From NCBI GenBank assembly GCA_032433765.1, contig JAVIAB010000160.1, positions 20,902,115 to 20,966,114 on the forward strand: DNA of 64,000 bases, written 5' to 3'. A model generated the notes under the pieces. The model did not search any database, was not told the origin of the DNA, and saw only the letters and a list, made by a program, of their open reading frames with translations. Position numbers and translations under genes: made by a program. Numbering within the stretch: position 1 is the first letter of the stretch; the number at the start of each line of letters is the position of its first letter. Positions 20,061 to 29,439 of the stretch are shown piece after piece. This DNA comes from Megaustenia siamemsis (taxonomy: Eukaryota; Mollusca; Gastropoda; Stylommatophora; Ariophantidae).

Positions 20061-20444
20061 AAAAGTAAAGTAAAGTACCCCCGTCACGCCAAGTGGCGTA
20101 TAGGGAAATATGGTGTTAGTGACCCTATATTTTACAGACCTTCAGCACATGATTTTTTTGGGGTAATGTGGTCAGTATTACGCCCGTGCTGCTTTTACTT
20201 TCCCAGAAAAAATCCGGTACCCATTTAAGGCTGGGTGAACCCGGAGCCGTCGGTTGGGATCGAACCCTACCCCTTGTCCGTAGTAGTCCAGTTCACTAAC
20301 CACTGAGCTATCACGGCTCCTACTAATTTTTTTTAGGGAATTAGTAAAACCCAGGTGTCCTCGCCAGGATTACGAACCCCGGCTGTTGCCGTGGTAAGCC
20401 AACCGCCTATCGATTGCGCTAACCGGACACCCGTATTGTACAGT
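20049..20444 (-). mobile_element. composite SINE (two tRNA heads) with 12-bp target-site duplication
   Basis: GTATTGTACAGT occurs at 20049-20060 and 20433-20444, flanking one 372-bp insert. Read on the minus strand, the insert opens with a tRNA-like head at 20432-20345 (GTCCGGTTAGCGCAATCGAT A box; GGGGTTCGTAATCCTGG B box). It continues into a second head of SINE-A type at about 20318 (GATAGCTCAGTGGTTAGTG; GGTTCGATCCC). The SINE-A body follows, with an (ACTTT)n tail at 20061. Only one duplication surrounds both parts. The composite either moved as a unit or arose from nesting precisely at the 5' edge. Confidence 0.85.
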
Positions 20445-20490
20445 GCCCGTTTAAATTCTAGAGTAATTTCCTTCTTGTTGGATAATGGTG
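20445..20490 (-). mobile_element. LINE-A 3' fragment, right part
   Basis: GCCCGTTTAAATTCTAGAG.TATTTCCTT matches LINE-A sequence at about 1606-1640 and resumes exactly where the left part stopped. This confirms that the SINE block is an insertion. Confidence 0.8.
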
Positions 20491-20612
20491 ACACAGGTGA
20501 TGGACACAGGTGATAATATATAAAAAATACAGCAAATAAAAGGTGATTATATATATATATCTATATATATATATATATATATACATATATATATAAAGAG
20601 AGAGAGAGAGAG
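20491..20612. repeat. remnant of 32-bp array plus AT and GA microsatellites
   Basis: Partial AGGTGATAAT units, then (AT)n at about 20550-20596 and (GA)n at about 20597-20612. Confidence 0.85.
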
Positions 20613-20944
20613 CGCGCGAAGAGCTTCTATAAACTTGATATATCGTAAGACATAGCTACAACGCCGGCCAAGCTAATAAATAAGCAAATGGAAAAACATT
20701 AATTTAAATAACTTTATTAAGTCAGAAATAATGCACAGAGCTTGCAAATCATTGTCAAAAAGAAACTGTGAATACGCGTATCTTGAAAGGGCGCAAGAAT
20801 CTATTTATTTAGAACGTTTGTTATTGAACGATGTAAAATACGAAACAGAAATCATACGAATACAAATGACGAAAATTATTTTTAACAAGAAGATACGTGA
20901 CTTACATCTTAACATATATCACCAGCGTTGTATGTGAGAATAGT
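20613..20944. other. unassigned AT-rich region
   Basis: A 68-residue plus-strand ORF (20731-20937) carries no recognised motif. No element was identified. Confidence 0.45.
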
Positions 20945-21198
20945 AAAGTTTATGTGAATTAAACATTATTGTATGGAGCGGAATCATTGGCAATAAATAA
21001 GAAAATAAAAAATGAAAATTGAAGCTAAAAATGAGAATTTATGGAGTCGAATGGCGAGATTTGGGTGGTGGGACAGAAAAAAGAAATAATGAAGTTTGAA
21101 TTAATTGAACATAAATAAAGAACCATAACACACAATTCGGCCAAGAGAAATGAGATAGTTTGGACATGTTACAATGAAAAACATTGTACAAATCAAGC
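20945..21198 (+). mobile_element. diverged LINE 3' fragment
   Basis: Broken frames contain LLYGAES followed by NKK, IWVVGQKK, and FGHVTMKN in the order seen at LINE C-termini (LLYGAESW, W.D..., RWFGHV). It is too decayed to assign to a family. Confidence 0.6.
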
Positions 21199-21199
21199 T

Positions 21200-21440
21200 T
21201 TGTGGTGCATAAGGTAATACGGTGTTAAGTGTCTATATTTGCCCAGGAATGTTGGCATAATTATGACTTATGTCGCCAATTTCCTGCCAGGTTGCCCTTT
21301 TTTTCCTTCACAAAATCCAAGATTTATATTTACTCGATGGGACCCCGTTGTCGTTCAATCCGTGAAAAAAGATTGCACCACTTTTAACAGTTGAACTCAG
21401 AACTAACTGGTCAGTATATAAGCTCACTAACGACATCTGT
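21200..21440 (-). mobile_element. possible very degenerate SINE-A
   Basis: TAATACGGTGTTAAGTGTCT at about 21212 resembles the SINE-A body ATATGGTGTTAGTGACC. On the minus strand at the right end, CGTTAGTGAGC and GAGTTCAAC sit where the A and B boxes should be. The middle is poorly conserved. Confidence 0.4.
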
Positions 21441-21614
21441 ACTTTAGGCATACATGGAAATATGGACATTTTTCTTTTCAAAGGAACGATAACCTAAAAG
21501 AAGATAATGGCAGAGAAAGACATTCTGGACTAAGAACAAATCAAGAGCTTACATTAAGATTCAGCTAAAGATCCAAATGTGGAAGATAGTAAAAGTGTAA
21601 TTAATGGTACTCCA

Positions 21615-22390
21615 TTTTAGATAGAGAGTGTAATGAATAAAAGAGCACGTCATGAATGAAAGAGCTCTTAGTGAATGAAAAGATACGTGCGCACAATGAA
21701 TGAAAAAGCGAGTAATGAATTAAAAAGGCAACAATAAATGAAAGAGAGCGTAATGAACGGAAGACATGCATGAAAGGAGTGCGTCGTGAATGAAAGAGCT
21801 CGCAATGAATGAAAGAGCTCGCAATGAATGAAAGAGCTCGCAATGAATGAAAGAGCTCGCAATGAATGAAAGAGCTCGCAATGAATGAAAGAGCTCGCAA
21901 TGAATGAAAGAGCTCGCAATGAATGAAAGAGCTCGCAATGAATGAAAGAGCTCGCAATGAATGAAAGAGAACGCAATGAATGAAAGAGCTCGCAATGAAT
22001 GAAAGAACTCGCAATGAATGAAAGAGCTCGCAATGAATGAAAGAGAACGCAATAAATGAAAGAGCTCGCAGTGAATGAAAGAGAACGCAATGAATGAAAG
22101 AGCTCGCAATGAATGAAAGAGCTCGCAATGAATGAAAGAGAACGCAATGAATGAAAGAGAACGCAATGAGTGAAAGAGCTCGCAATGTGTGAAAGAGCTC
22201 GCAATGAATGAAAGAGCTCGCAATGAATGAAAGAGCTCGCAATGAATGACAGAGCTTGCAATGAATGAAAGAGCTCGCAATGAATGAAAGGACGCGTTAT
22301 GAATGAAAGGACGCGTTATGAATGAAAGGATCCGTTATGAATGAAAGGACGCGTTATGAATGAAAGGACGCGTTATGAATGATGGAACTC
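21615..22390. repeat. 19-bp minisatellite, about 32 regular copies plus degenerate edge
   Basis: Unit GCTCGCAATGAATGAAAGA, with GAACGCAATG variants. The last five units (22285-22385) change to ACGCGTTATGAATGAAAGG. The left edge (21615-21780) is irregular. As 19 is not a multiple of three, all three minus-strand frames give similar long ORFs (FIASSFIHCELFHSLRALS type), a clear repeat artefact. Confidence 0.95.
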
Positions 22391-22499
22391 ATTGTTTCTT
22401 GAGCACGTGTCATCTACGGAAGTGATTCACAGACATCGGTTGTTACATGTTGGAACCGCTCTTTTATTTATGTCGCGTTCTTTTGTTCATCGCGCGTTC

Positions 22500-22840
22500 T
22501 TTCATATATTCTTCTTATTCCAAGTCCGGCTTGTTGCAGGAGCTGCTGAGTTATGTGCTCTGTGCACACCGTGAGGTGTGTGTTTCATCCCTTTTGATCG
22601 TGTTTCGATATTCCTATTGTTTACGATGAATGATAATATCGTATGGCAGGGAATAGTTGGCCGTGTTCACATTCTGTGCAGTTTCACCTTATGTCTTTTT
22701 GGCGTGTGCTGAGACTGTTATGATGGGGACTACAGCTACCTTTCTTTATTTGGGAGATAAGATAGTAAATCGGATGATTCCACTGGCACGGACGGTTGAG
22801 CAATTATGGATTTTAATTCGTTTATCGTGATACCGGGGTT
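22500..22840 (+). repeat. D-rep dispersed repeat, copy 2 (longer form)
   Basis: Matches copy 1 from TTTACGATGAATGATAATAT onward. It also extends upstream with TTCCAAGTCCGGCTTGTTGC, GTGCACACCGTGAGGTGTG and TTTCATCC, which are found in reverse in the copy at 37260-37390. The family is therefore at least about 340 bp long. Confidence 0.85.
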
Positions 22841-22919
22841 TAAAGAATCAAAGAACCGATATATGATTATTAACTCCACCCTCCCCTTTTTTAGCTTTTA
22901 AAAAAGCTGCTACAACGCA

Positions 22920-23150
22920 GTCGATGATGAACTGACCTTCCATAAACAGGCTGTTAAGTACATTCCGTCAGCCGACCTGCCTCTGTGCTCCTTCAATAAA
23001 TGGGTACCGACTAATGTTTGTCTCTAAGAAGAAAAAATCGATTTGTCGTAGTATTGACCACAACTCATTAAAAGATGCGGGTAACTGAGAAAAATGACAC
23101 TGATATTATATTCCCTATGTGCCACACTCGAGGGGCGTGACAAGGTTTTT
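22920..23150 (+). mobile_element. degenerate SINE-A 3' part
   Basis: AATGGGTACCGACT, ATTGACCACAACTCATTA, GATATTATATTCCCTATGTG and GGGGCGTGACAAGG follow the SINE-A body order (GGGTACC, ACCGACCACATTACC, CACCATATTCCCTATACG, GGCGTGACGGGG). The head is not recognisable. Confidence 0.6.
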
Positions 23151-23269
23151 GCTTTTTCATTAATAGAAACTAAGCTTTCTTTCATTTTCCATTTGTTATT
23201 TATTTCTCTCGCCTCGCGAAAACACAGTTAAATAAATAATTGTTTATCGTTGTATTATTCTGTCTTTAT

Positions 23270-23720
23270 TAATTGGTATCGGTGCAGAGTTCAGGGCTGT
23301 TATATAGAGTCAATTCTGACCTATGAAAGTGTATCATGCACAGAAGACAAACAAAAACGATTAGAGGCCACAGAGATGGGATTTCTCAGAAGAATGTTGA
23401 GAGTTCCCTGGACAGCTAAAAAGACCAACACTGAGGACATTCTCAGAGGCCAGTACAAAGAGGGAGCTCATAAGAAACATCAGAAAGAAACAATTAACAT
23501 TGATCGGGCACATCATGAGAAGGGGAAAGTTGGAATACTTGGTTACAACTGGCAAAATACAGGGAAAGAGAGATCATGAATGACAAAGAGGGAAGATACT
23601 GGATAGCTTGATGTCATGGCACGGAAAATAACCAACAACATACGATGTACTGTGTGTAGAGAATTGTGGAAGGACATGATTGTCTACGCCAACGGGTATG
23701 GCACATGATGATGATAATCG
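23270..23720 (+). mobile_element. LINE-C1 3' fragment
   Basis: CYIESILTYES, then EATEMGFLRRMLRVPWTAKK, a frameshift, and HHEK/GHIMRRGKLEYLVTT equivalents. The end is related to ELWKDMIVYANG with a GATGATGAT tail. The 5' extent includes the ILTYGSES region. Confidence 0.85.
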
Positions 23721-23994
23721 GTACATTTAACTTGTCCACTTTCATTTGTCAAGAAAGCGGTGTTTGCATTGTTTCGTATATTACAGCAAATCTACGATAT
23801 TAGCGCCACCCATCTGAGTTTGTCTTGGCAGATTTTTTATGTTAGATCTACTTGTTGACCCTACTACCTTTGGCTGTAAAGAGACAGTCTGTATCTGTGA
23901 CGTCAGCAGTCAGTCATCAGACATAGACTATTATCGAATTATTGTTGTTGTTTTTTTCATGGTCGTACTGCATCCATTTCAAAATCTTATAACA
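23721..23994. other. spacer, nothing recognised
   Basis: No gene or repeat was identified. Confidence 0.45.
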
Positions 23995-24745
23995 TGTCCT
24001 TTTTATTTTATTTCTTTCAATTTTTGTAACCTACCTCAATTATTTATATTCATCTCATTATCTACCTCAGCTTTTTCTTACCATCTTATATAACCTACCT
24101 CAGTTATTTCTTATCATCTTATATAACCTACCTCAGTTATTTCTTACCATCTTATATAACCTACCTCAGTTATTTCTTATCATCTTATATAACCTACCTC
24201 AGTTATTTCTTATCATCTTATATAACCTACCTCAATTATTTATATTCATCTCATTATCTACCTCAGCTTTTTCTTATCATCTTATATAACCTACCTCAGT
24301 TATTTCTTATCATCTTATATAACCTACCTCAGTTATTTCTTATCATCTTATATAACCTACCTCAGTTATTTCTTATCATCTTATATAACCTACCTCAGTT
24401 ATTTCTTATCATCTTATATAACCTACCTCAGTTATTTCTTATCATCTTATATAACCTACCTCAGTTATTTCTTATCATCTTATATAACCTACCTCAGTTA
24501 TTTCTTATCATCTTATATAACCTACCTCAGTTATTTCTTATCATCTTATATAACCTACCTCAGTTATTTCTTATCATCTTATATAACCTACCTCAGTTAT
24601 TTCTTATCATCTTATATAACCAACATCAGTTATTTCTTATCATCTTATATAACCTACCTCAATTATTTCTTATCATCTTATATAACCTACCTCAATTATT
24701 TCTTATCATTTACGTAATCTACCTCAGTTATTTCTTATCATCTTC
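23995..24745. repeat. 33-bp minisatellite, about 22 copies
   Basis: Unit ATATAACCTACCTCAGTTAT plus TTCTTATCATCTT. A longer variant (CAATTATTTATATTCATCTC, then ATTATCTACCTCAGCTTTTT) occurs twice, at about 24038 and 24230. This shows a multi-unit duplication inside the array. Confidence 0.95.
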
Positions 24746-24884
24746 TTCTCATCTTGATTAGTCAGTATTTTGATAAAATATTAGTCTCTTGTGCTTGATG
24801 CTGTTTTACTGAACATCTTCTCTCATGGCTGAATCTGACAATATTGGATAGATAGATCCGGCCAGAGAATGAACAAGATGTGTT
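24746..24884. other. spacer, nothing recognised
   Basis: No element was identified. Confidence 0.4.
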
Positions 24885-25190
24885 TGTTGTGACTAGCCTC
24901 GTCTTCTTTCTCCGGGGTACTTTTGTCTTTTCAATTTGACGTTACCGCTCTTTTATTTTTATTTTTCCATGTGCTGTGAACTGCAAACATATTTTCCCAG
25001 TTTCTTTTTCTGATAGAGAATTCCCTCAAAGAAGTCCTGCAAACATCCTTATATCTCAGCAATGGTCTGCCCGTTTGTCTTTTCTCCGTTCCTAAATTCG
25101 CCATACAATATTGTTTGAGAATAGGAATGTTTTCCATTCTTCTTACATGACCCAGCCACCTTAGTCTCCGACTCCTATAAGTGTTGCTAT
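24885..25190 (-). mobile_element. LINE-B 3' fragment
   Basis: Minus strand: RRLRWLGHVRR-type start at about 25180, then MENIPILKQYCMANLGTEKR, QTGRPLLRYKDVCRTSLREF and NWENMFAVHSTWK. The G.R..GRP.LRYKDVC..L signature is typical of LINE C-termini and is related to the plus-strand copy at 2755. The frame is open for 68 codons. Confidence 0.88.
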
Positions 25191-25625
25191 AATGGATGTG
25201 AGTTTTTTTAACGAATGTTATACTAATAATATAACATTTATTAAAGAAAAATTGCTAGTTTTCTTCCACTTATATCAGCAGAACAGAAATGTCAATAATC
25301 CGATACACAGCAAGATTAACTAAATTATGCCAGGAAAATAATTGTCAAATAACAGCATAAGCTTTTCTCACCACGCATGTTCAAATATTTAGCATATCAC
25401 ATCACATATATATGTCTCATATCACCAGAGATAAACTGTTTAAATTATTTTACCCACGTGCTCTCCGTTTCTGTCACCTTTGCATACGAGACAGAATGTG
25501 TTTCCACTCCCCGAGGACACGATGAGTTTTGATTCCTCCTACACGTGCGTCGGAAATCTACACCTTCGAGGTTAGAAAAAGAAAATCATAATAGAAAGAG
25601 TCTCATCACGAATAGAGAATGATGT
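25191..25625. other. unassigned region
   Basis: AT-rich with no recognisable coding or repeat signal. Confidence 0.5.
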
Positions 25626-25825
25626 ATTGGAGATATGGTGTTAGTGTCAATATTTTATTCTCTACTGTCACATATTTTTTGATACACATGGTCAGCATTA
25701 CAACAGCCCGTCATTCTGTTCTAAATAAACATTTATAGTACCAATTGAGTGGTGGGTGATTGTATAAGCCGGTCGGTCTGAAAATGGACCTCTTGTAGGT
25801 TATTTCACTAATTACAAGTCTGTAT
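25626..25825 (-). mobile_element. degenerate SINE-A
   Basis: GAGATATGGTGTTAGTGTCA, CACATGGTCAGCATTACAAC and a GGTGGGTGATTGTATAAGCC region parallel the SINE-A body in reverse. The head end is CTTGTAGGTTATTTCACTAA. It is much diverged. Confidence 0.55.
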
Positions 25826-25854
25826 ATGAGTCCAAATATCAACAGGGCTGAAAC

Positions 25855-26283
25855 TAAGCATGGCAAAATGTTACATCTTCTCAATATTCCTTTATGGTGC
25901 AGAAGCATGGACATTAGACAAGAAAACAGAACAGAAAATTGAAGCCTTTGAAATGTGGATTTATAGAAGAAAAGGTAGAATTGGATGGAAACAAAAGATA
26001 ACAAACGATGAAATTTTAAAACAGATGAAAAAAAAAGAGAACTACTAAATACAATTAAGACAAGACAAATGAAATTTTTGGGGCATGTTAAAAGACACAA
26101 CAGCCTACTAAAAGTAATATTGGAAGGAAAAATACAAGGTAAAAGAGGCAGAGGCAGACCAAGACTAACATGGACAAGTCAATCTATGACAGCCTGCACC
26201 ATCAAAGCAAGAAGCAGAGTAAAATGGCGATCCATGGTAGCCAACTTTCGTTGCGGAGAAGGCACTCGATGATGATGATGAGT
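25855..26283 (+). mobile_element. LINE-D 3' fragment
   Basis: IFSIFLYGAEAWTLDKKTEQ, KIEAFEMWIYRR, NDEILKQMKKK, a frame slip near 26045, then MKFLGHVKRH, LLKVILEGKIQGKRGRGRPR and VKWRSMVANFRCGEGTR. The tail is GATGATGATGATG. Same family at 18425, 29440, 31305, 32884 and, on the minus strand, 38645. It carries only the C-terminus and no RT catalytic motif. Confidence 0.9.
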
Positions 26284-26512
26284 CATGTTGGACTACAAAG
26301 GACAAGAGGTAGGGTTCGATCCCAACCGACGGCTTCCGGGTTCACCCAGCCAAAAATCGATACCGGATTTTTTCTGGGAAAGTAAAGCGGCACAGACGTA
26401 ATATCGACCACATTACCCCAAAAATAATGTGTCGAAGGTCTATAAAAAGTATGGTCACTAACACCATATTTTCTACACGCCATTTGGCGTGACGGGGCAC
26501 TTTACTTTTTTT
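26284..26512 (+). mobile_element. SINE-A, 5'-truncated
   Basis: Starts inside the head (GGACTACAAAGGACAAGAGG), keeps the B box GGTTCGATCCC and the complete body to CGTGACGGGGCACTTTAC plus T tail. The A box is missing. It directly abuts the LINE-D (TGA)n tail. Confidence 0.88.
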
Positions 26513-26539
26513 TATATCGGTCCTATCCTTGGAGTAGTT

Positions 26540-26772
26540 GATGCAGACATTGTGATCTATCTATCTATTGTCCTTTCGAAACAAAGACAGCACATAGGAC
26601 AGAAACTCTAGACTTTCTGTATCTGTCGCTCTCTTTTATGAGGCATCATATCTTGCACACTATACAAGTGTATTGTCCCAAGCATTCCTATTCTGGGCCG
26701 ATTGCTCAATCTCGGAATGGAAGCTGATGTCTGTTGTTGTTGCCTCTCGCCTCAGTGTTAATTTTGCTGCTT
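26540..26772. repeat. E-rep dispersed repeat, copy 1
   Basis: Shares an ordered set of landmarks with 30560-30760: TTGTCCTTTCGA, ATCATATCTTGCACA, a CCTATTCTGGGC block against CTGTTCCTGGGC, and TGTTGTTGCCTCTCGCCTCAG. About 200 bp of similarity. Class unknown. Confidence 0.7.
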
Positions 26773-26935
26773 CCCTAGGTTGACTTCTTTATCTTTTACC
26801 CTCTGGTTCCCATTGAGGACCTCATTTAAGATTATCTTTTTGCTTCTTCTCATCACATGGCCAACATATGCCATTCAGACAGTTTCATTTCGGTACAGAG
26901 AGTTGTTCTCAGTTATTATTGAAAAGGGACGAAGC
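26773..26935 (-). mobile_element. LINE 3' fragment, unassigned
   Basis: Minus strand reads AYVGHVMRRSKKIILNEVLN followed by basic residues, resembling the GHV.RR....L...L.G stretch of LINE C-termini. Confidence 0.55.
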
Positions 26936-27180
26936 CAGGTATTTTGTCAAGCGATTGATATTTGTTCGAAATTCCAATAAAATATGTTATGAATGCGTCG
27001 CCTGAAGTGTTTTTTGTAACTGTACATGTCATGTCACCAATAGTCTGCGAGTTTATATTAATATACAGGATGGACGTTGAATGCTAAGTAAGTTGGTGTT
27101 TGGTTTGTCAAATTCTGTAACATAATCACAGATATAGCGTTCATCTACGTTCGCCACACAAATACGCTTTTTATCTTCTC
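26936..27180. other. spacer, nothing recognised
   Basis: No element was identified. Confidence 0.4.
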
Positions 27181-27535
27181 TTTCTTCTACCTTTCAGCTC
27201 CCTGTGGAGCATAGGTCTTCAACAAACACTTTCCAAGTCGTGCTGTTTTTTTTTGCCATTCTTTTAAGATCATTACATGTCTTCCCCATCATCTTCATCT
27301 CTGCTTCTATCTGTCTTCTCCAAGAATTCCTCGGTCTTCCTCTTTGTCTTTTCCCCTGAGGATTCCATAAAAGGTCCTGGTGTGTAATACTCTCTGTTGG
27401 CTTCCGCAGTGTGTGTCCTATCCAGCGCCATCGTCTTCGCTGTATCTCTTTATCCACTGGTATTACCGCTTGCCCTAAAAATGATGTTAATAAGTCGTAG
27501 ATGAGTTGCATTGCTTCCTATACAGCACACTGCGA
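27181..27535 (-). mobile_element. LINE-E 3' fragment
   Basis: Minus-strand 105-codon frame: EIQRRRWRWIGHTLRK, ITHQDLLWNPQGKRQRGRPR, NSWRRQIEAEMK, NDLKRMAKKNSTTWKVFVED and LCSTGS then stop. The RRWRWIGHTLRK / W.P.GKR.RGRPR.TWRR pattern is a hallmark of a widespread invertebrate LINE C-terminus. The frame is intact to the natural stop. A second copy with a repeated end is at 32245. Confidence 0.92.
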
Positions 27536-27809
27536 TATCTTGCACCTTTCAGTCTAACACACCTGACCTCAGGAAGGAATTTTTGGACACCAAGTTGCAT
27601 TCTTTTTCGATCCATACTCGCTTGGTCAGAATGGTTAGTCAGTTTATAAAAGCACTGCTGGGAGGTGGAGTGGGATCTTGAGCGGCTGTTACCACTGATC
27701 CTGACGTGACGCAAACAGTCAGCTGTGAGTCGCCGAGTACTTCCAGCCCTTCCTGCTGTTGGGTTTCTTGAGCCTCGGTTTGTTTCATTCATAGCCATTT
27801 TAGATGCGA
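27536..27809. other. unassigned region
   Basis: Part of a 139-residue minus-strand ORF (27487-27906) that runs into the LINE and SINE on either side. Composition and context suggest chance. No motif was recognised. Confidence 0.45.
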
Positions 27810-28320
27810 AGAAGAGCAGTTGGCCAAATCGATAACTTGTTTGGTTACAAAACTGGGGAACGCGGGTTCGAATCCCTAAACCTAAGACCCAAGTGCCCCC
27901 CGTCACGCCAAGTGGCGTAAAGGGAATATGGTGTTAGTGACCATAAATTTTACAGACCTTCAGTACATGATTTTTGGGCTAATGTGGTCGGTATTACGCC
28001 CGTGCCGCTTTACTTCCCCAGAAAAAATGCCGGTACCCATTAAAGGCTGGGGTGAACCAGTAAGCCGTCGGTAGGGATCGGACCCCACCTCTTGTTCTTT
28101 GTAGTCCGGTTCACTAACCACAGAGCTATCGCGGTTCAGGGTTCAAATCCCGATAGAGACAAACGATTTTTTTCTATCGAGGGTGAACTGAAACCTAAGA
28201 CCCGAACACGTCATGGCGACTACATTAGACAAGCGACCTTTCTTCATCGGTCCTATAAGTTCCCTCCGGCAGACTCCAGTAATTGCAATGTACCGTAAAG
28301 ATAGCTTTTCTTGTAGCTAA
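27810..28320 (+). mobile_element. SINE-D-like element(s) interrupted by SINE-A
   Basis: Left part 27810-27890 has a tRNA-like head (CCAAATCGATAACTTG region; B box GGTTCGAATCCC) and AACCTAAGACCCAAGTG. Right part 28138-28320 has GGTTCAAATCCCGATAGAGA and AACCTAAGACCCGAACACG. The repeated B box and AACCTAAGACCC show two related pieces, either one duplicated element or two copies, with a SINE-A between them. Confidence 0.6.
27892..28137 (-). mobile_element. SINE-A copy
   Basis: Reverse orientation: CCGTCACGCCAAGTGGCGTA at the left (3' end), GGTGTTAGTGACCATAAATT, TATTACGCCCGTGCCGCTTT. The head is at the right (CTAACCACAGAGCTATCGCG = A box in reverse). A small insertion lies in the B-box region. 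No clear target-site duplication was found. Confidence 0.9.
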
Positions 28321-28590
28321 GTTTAAATGCAGAAAGAGAAACCTGGTAAAACCTTCATTAGTGTGACGTATTCAACAACAGAGTGTCTGCAGTCATTCTA
28401 GCAACAACTACCCCTGCTCGCAAAGTTGAAAACGTCATGCTAGTGAAATTTTTCTGAATTTCTCTTTCTGCGCTGAGGCCTAACTAAAGCAGGCTATGGT
28501 TAACTCTTTCAATACGGAGGATTTGTATCAATCCAGCGGTAGAGATTCAGACAATATTTTTGTTAGTTTTAAATATCAACCTACATGTTT
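28321..28590. other. spacer with a short dispersed match
   Basis: CCCCTGCTCGCAAAGTTGAA at about 28409 recurs with few changes at about 29872, so a short dispersed repeat exists. Nothing else was recognised. Confidence 0.5.
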
Positions 28591-28591
28591 A

Positions 28592-28860
28592 TAAAGGGAG
28601 CTCTTAAAAAAACATAAGAAAGAAGCAATCAACACTTTTCGGGCACACCATGAGAAGAGGAAAGTTGGAATACTTGGTTACAACTGGCATAATAAAAGGA
28701 AAGACAGATCGCGGACGACAAAGAGAGAAAATACTGGATAGCTTGGTGTCATGGCATGGAAAACAGTCAACAACAGAACTGATACGATGCACTGTAGATA
28801 GAAGATTGTGGAGGGACATGATCACCTACGCCAACCGGTAAGGCACATGATGATGATGAC
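28592..28860 (+). mobile_element. LINE-C1 3' fragment
   Basis: Starts at a KKHKKEAINTFRAH-like frame and continues as MRRGKLEYLVTTGIIKGKTD, RGRQREKILDSLVSWHGKQS, TTELIRCTVDRRLWRDMITY and ANR, then stop and a GATGATGATGA tail. The last 63 codons are intact. Confidence 0.9.
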
Positions 28861-29189
28861 ATGTTTATATTTATCCAAGATTTAATACAAGATATCTAAA
28901 TATTTATATAATTAAACAAGGAATTATATTTCACCAATACCAAGATGATACAAGGCCTAGAAAAAAATAAGGTTTGATGACAGTTTACACTACTCAATTT
29001 GAGATTGCGGCACCGTCCGGCTAAACGTACATGGCCGAAACTGGTATGGCGTATGGTGCGTCGAAACGTATGGAAGGAGTGAAATCACTGCCACTTATAG
29101 AGTAACGAAAGCCCACGGTCATAAACTAAAAGAAGATAGCACAGATATCAAACATAACACATACTGAATACTATGAGGGACCGCGTGTA
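28861..29189. other. unassigned region
   Basis: AT-rich with a moderately GC-rich block at 28995-29100. No element was recognised. Confidence 0.45.
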
Positions 29190-29345
29190 TAGCTGCAGAA
29201 AACATAAAATAAACATATAATGACATTGAGCTGCTCGACTAAAATAAAGACAAGACAAACTATAACGTTTGGCATAATAATCCTGATGAAGGATTTTGCC
29301 AAAACGCTGCAGTTTGTCCTGTCTTTCTGTTAGTCTAGCTGCGTA
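29190..29345. other. imperfect inverted repeat / hairpin with hammerhead-like core
   Basis: Left arm (29228-29275: CTGCTCGACTAAAATAAAGA, CAAGACAAACTATAACGTTT) is complementary, at roughly 80% by eye, to the right arm (29298-29345: TGCCAAAACGCTGCAGTTTG, TCCTGTCTTTCTGTTAGTCT). The centre is ATAATCCTGATGAAGGATTT, itself a small hairpin. CTGATGA followed by AGGATTTTGCC and AAAAC resembles the hammerhead ribozyme core CTGATGA-stemII-GAAAC with the GAAA box mutated. It may be a MITE-like or Penelope/retrozyme-type remnant. Identity is uncertain. Confidence 0.55.
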
Positions 29346-29439
29346 ATACAATGTTATGTGTATTTTAAACAGAAAATAAAACCGAAATAAAGTATAAACT
29401 AGCGTCAACTATAGGAACTTTAGAGGTCTAGTTTCACTT

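Noticed and set aside
20345..20432. Functional tRNA gene (minus strand)
   Set aside because: The head resembles a tRNA with matching ends, but it sits inside a SINE insert bracketed by a target-site duplication, so a SINE promoter is more likely.
21601..22280. Three overlapping minus-strand frames of about 200 codons with similar peptides
   Set aside because: A 19-bp period gives the same peptide in all three frames, a tandem-repeat artefact.
27487..27906. 139-codon minus-strand ORF as a gene
   Set aside because: Overlaps LINE-E and SINE sequence at its ends; no motif.
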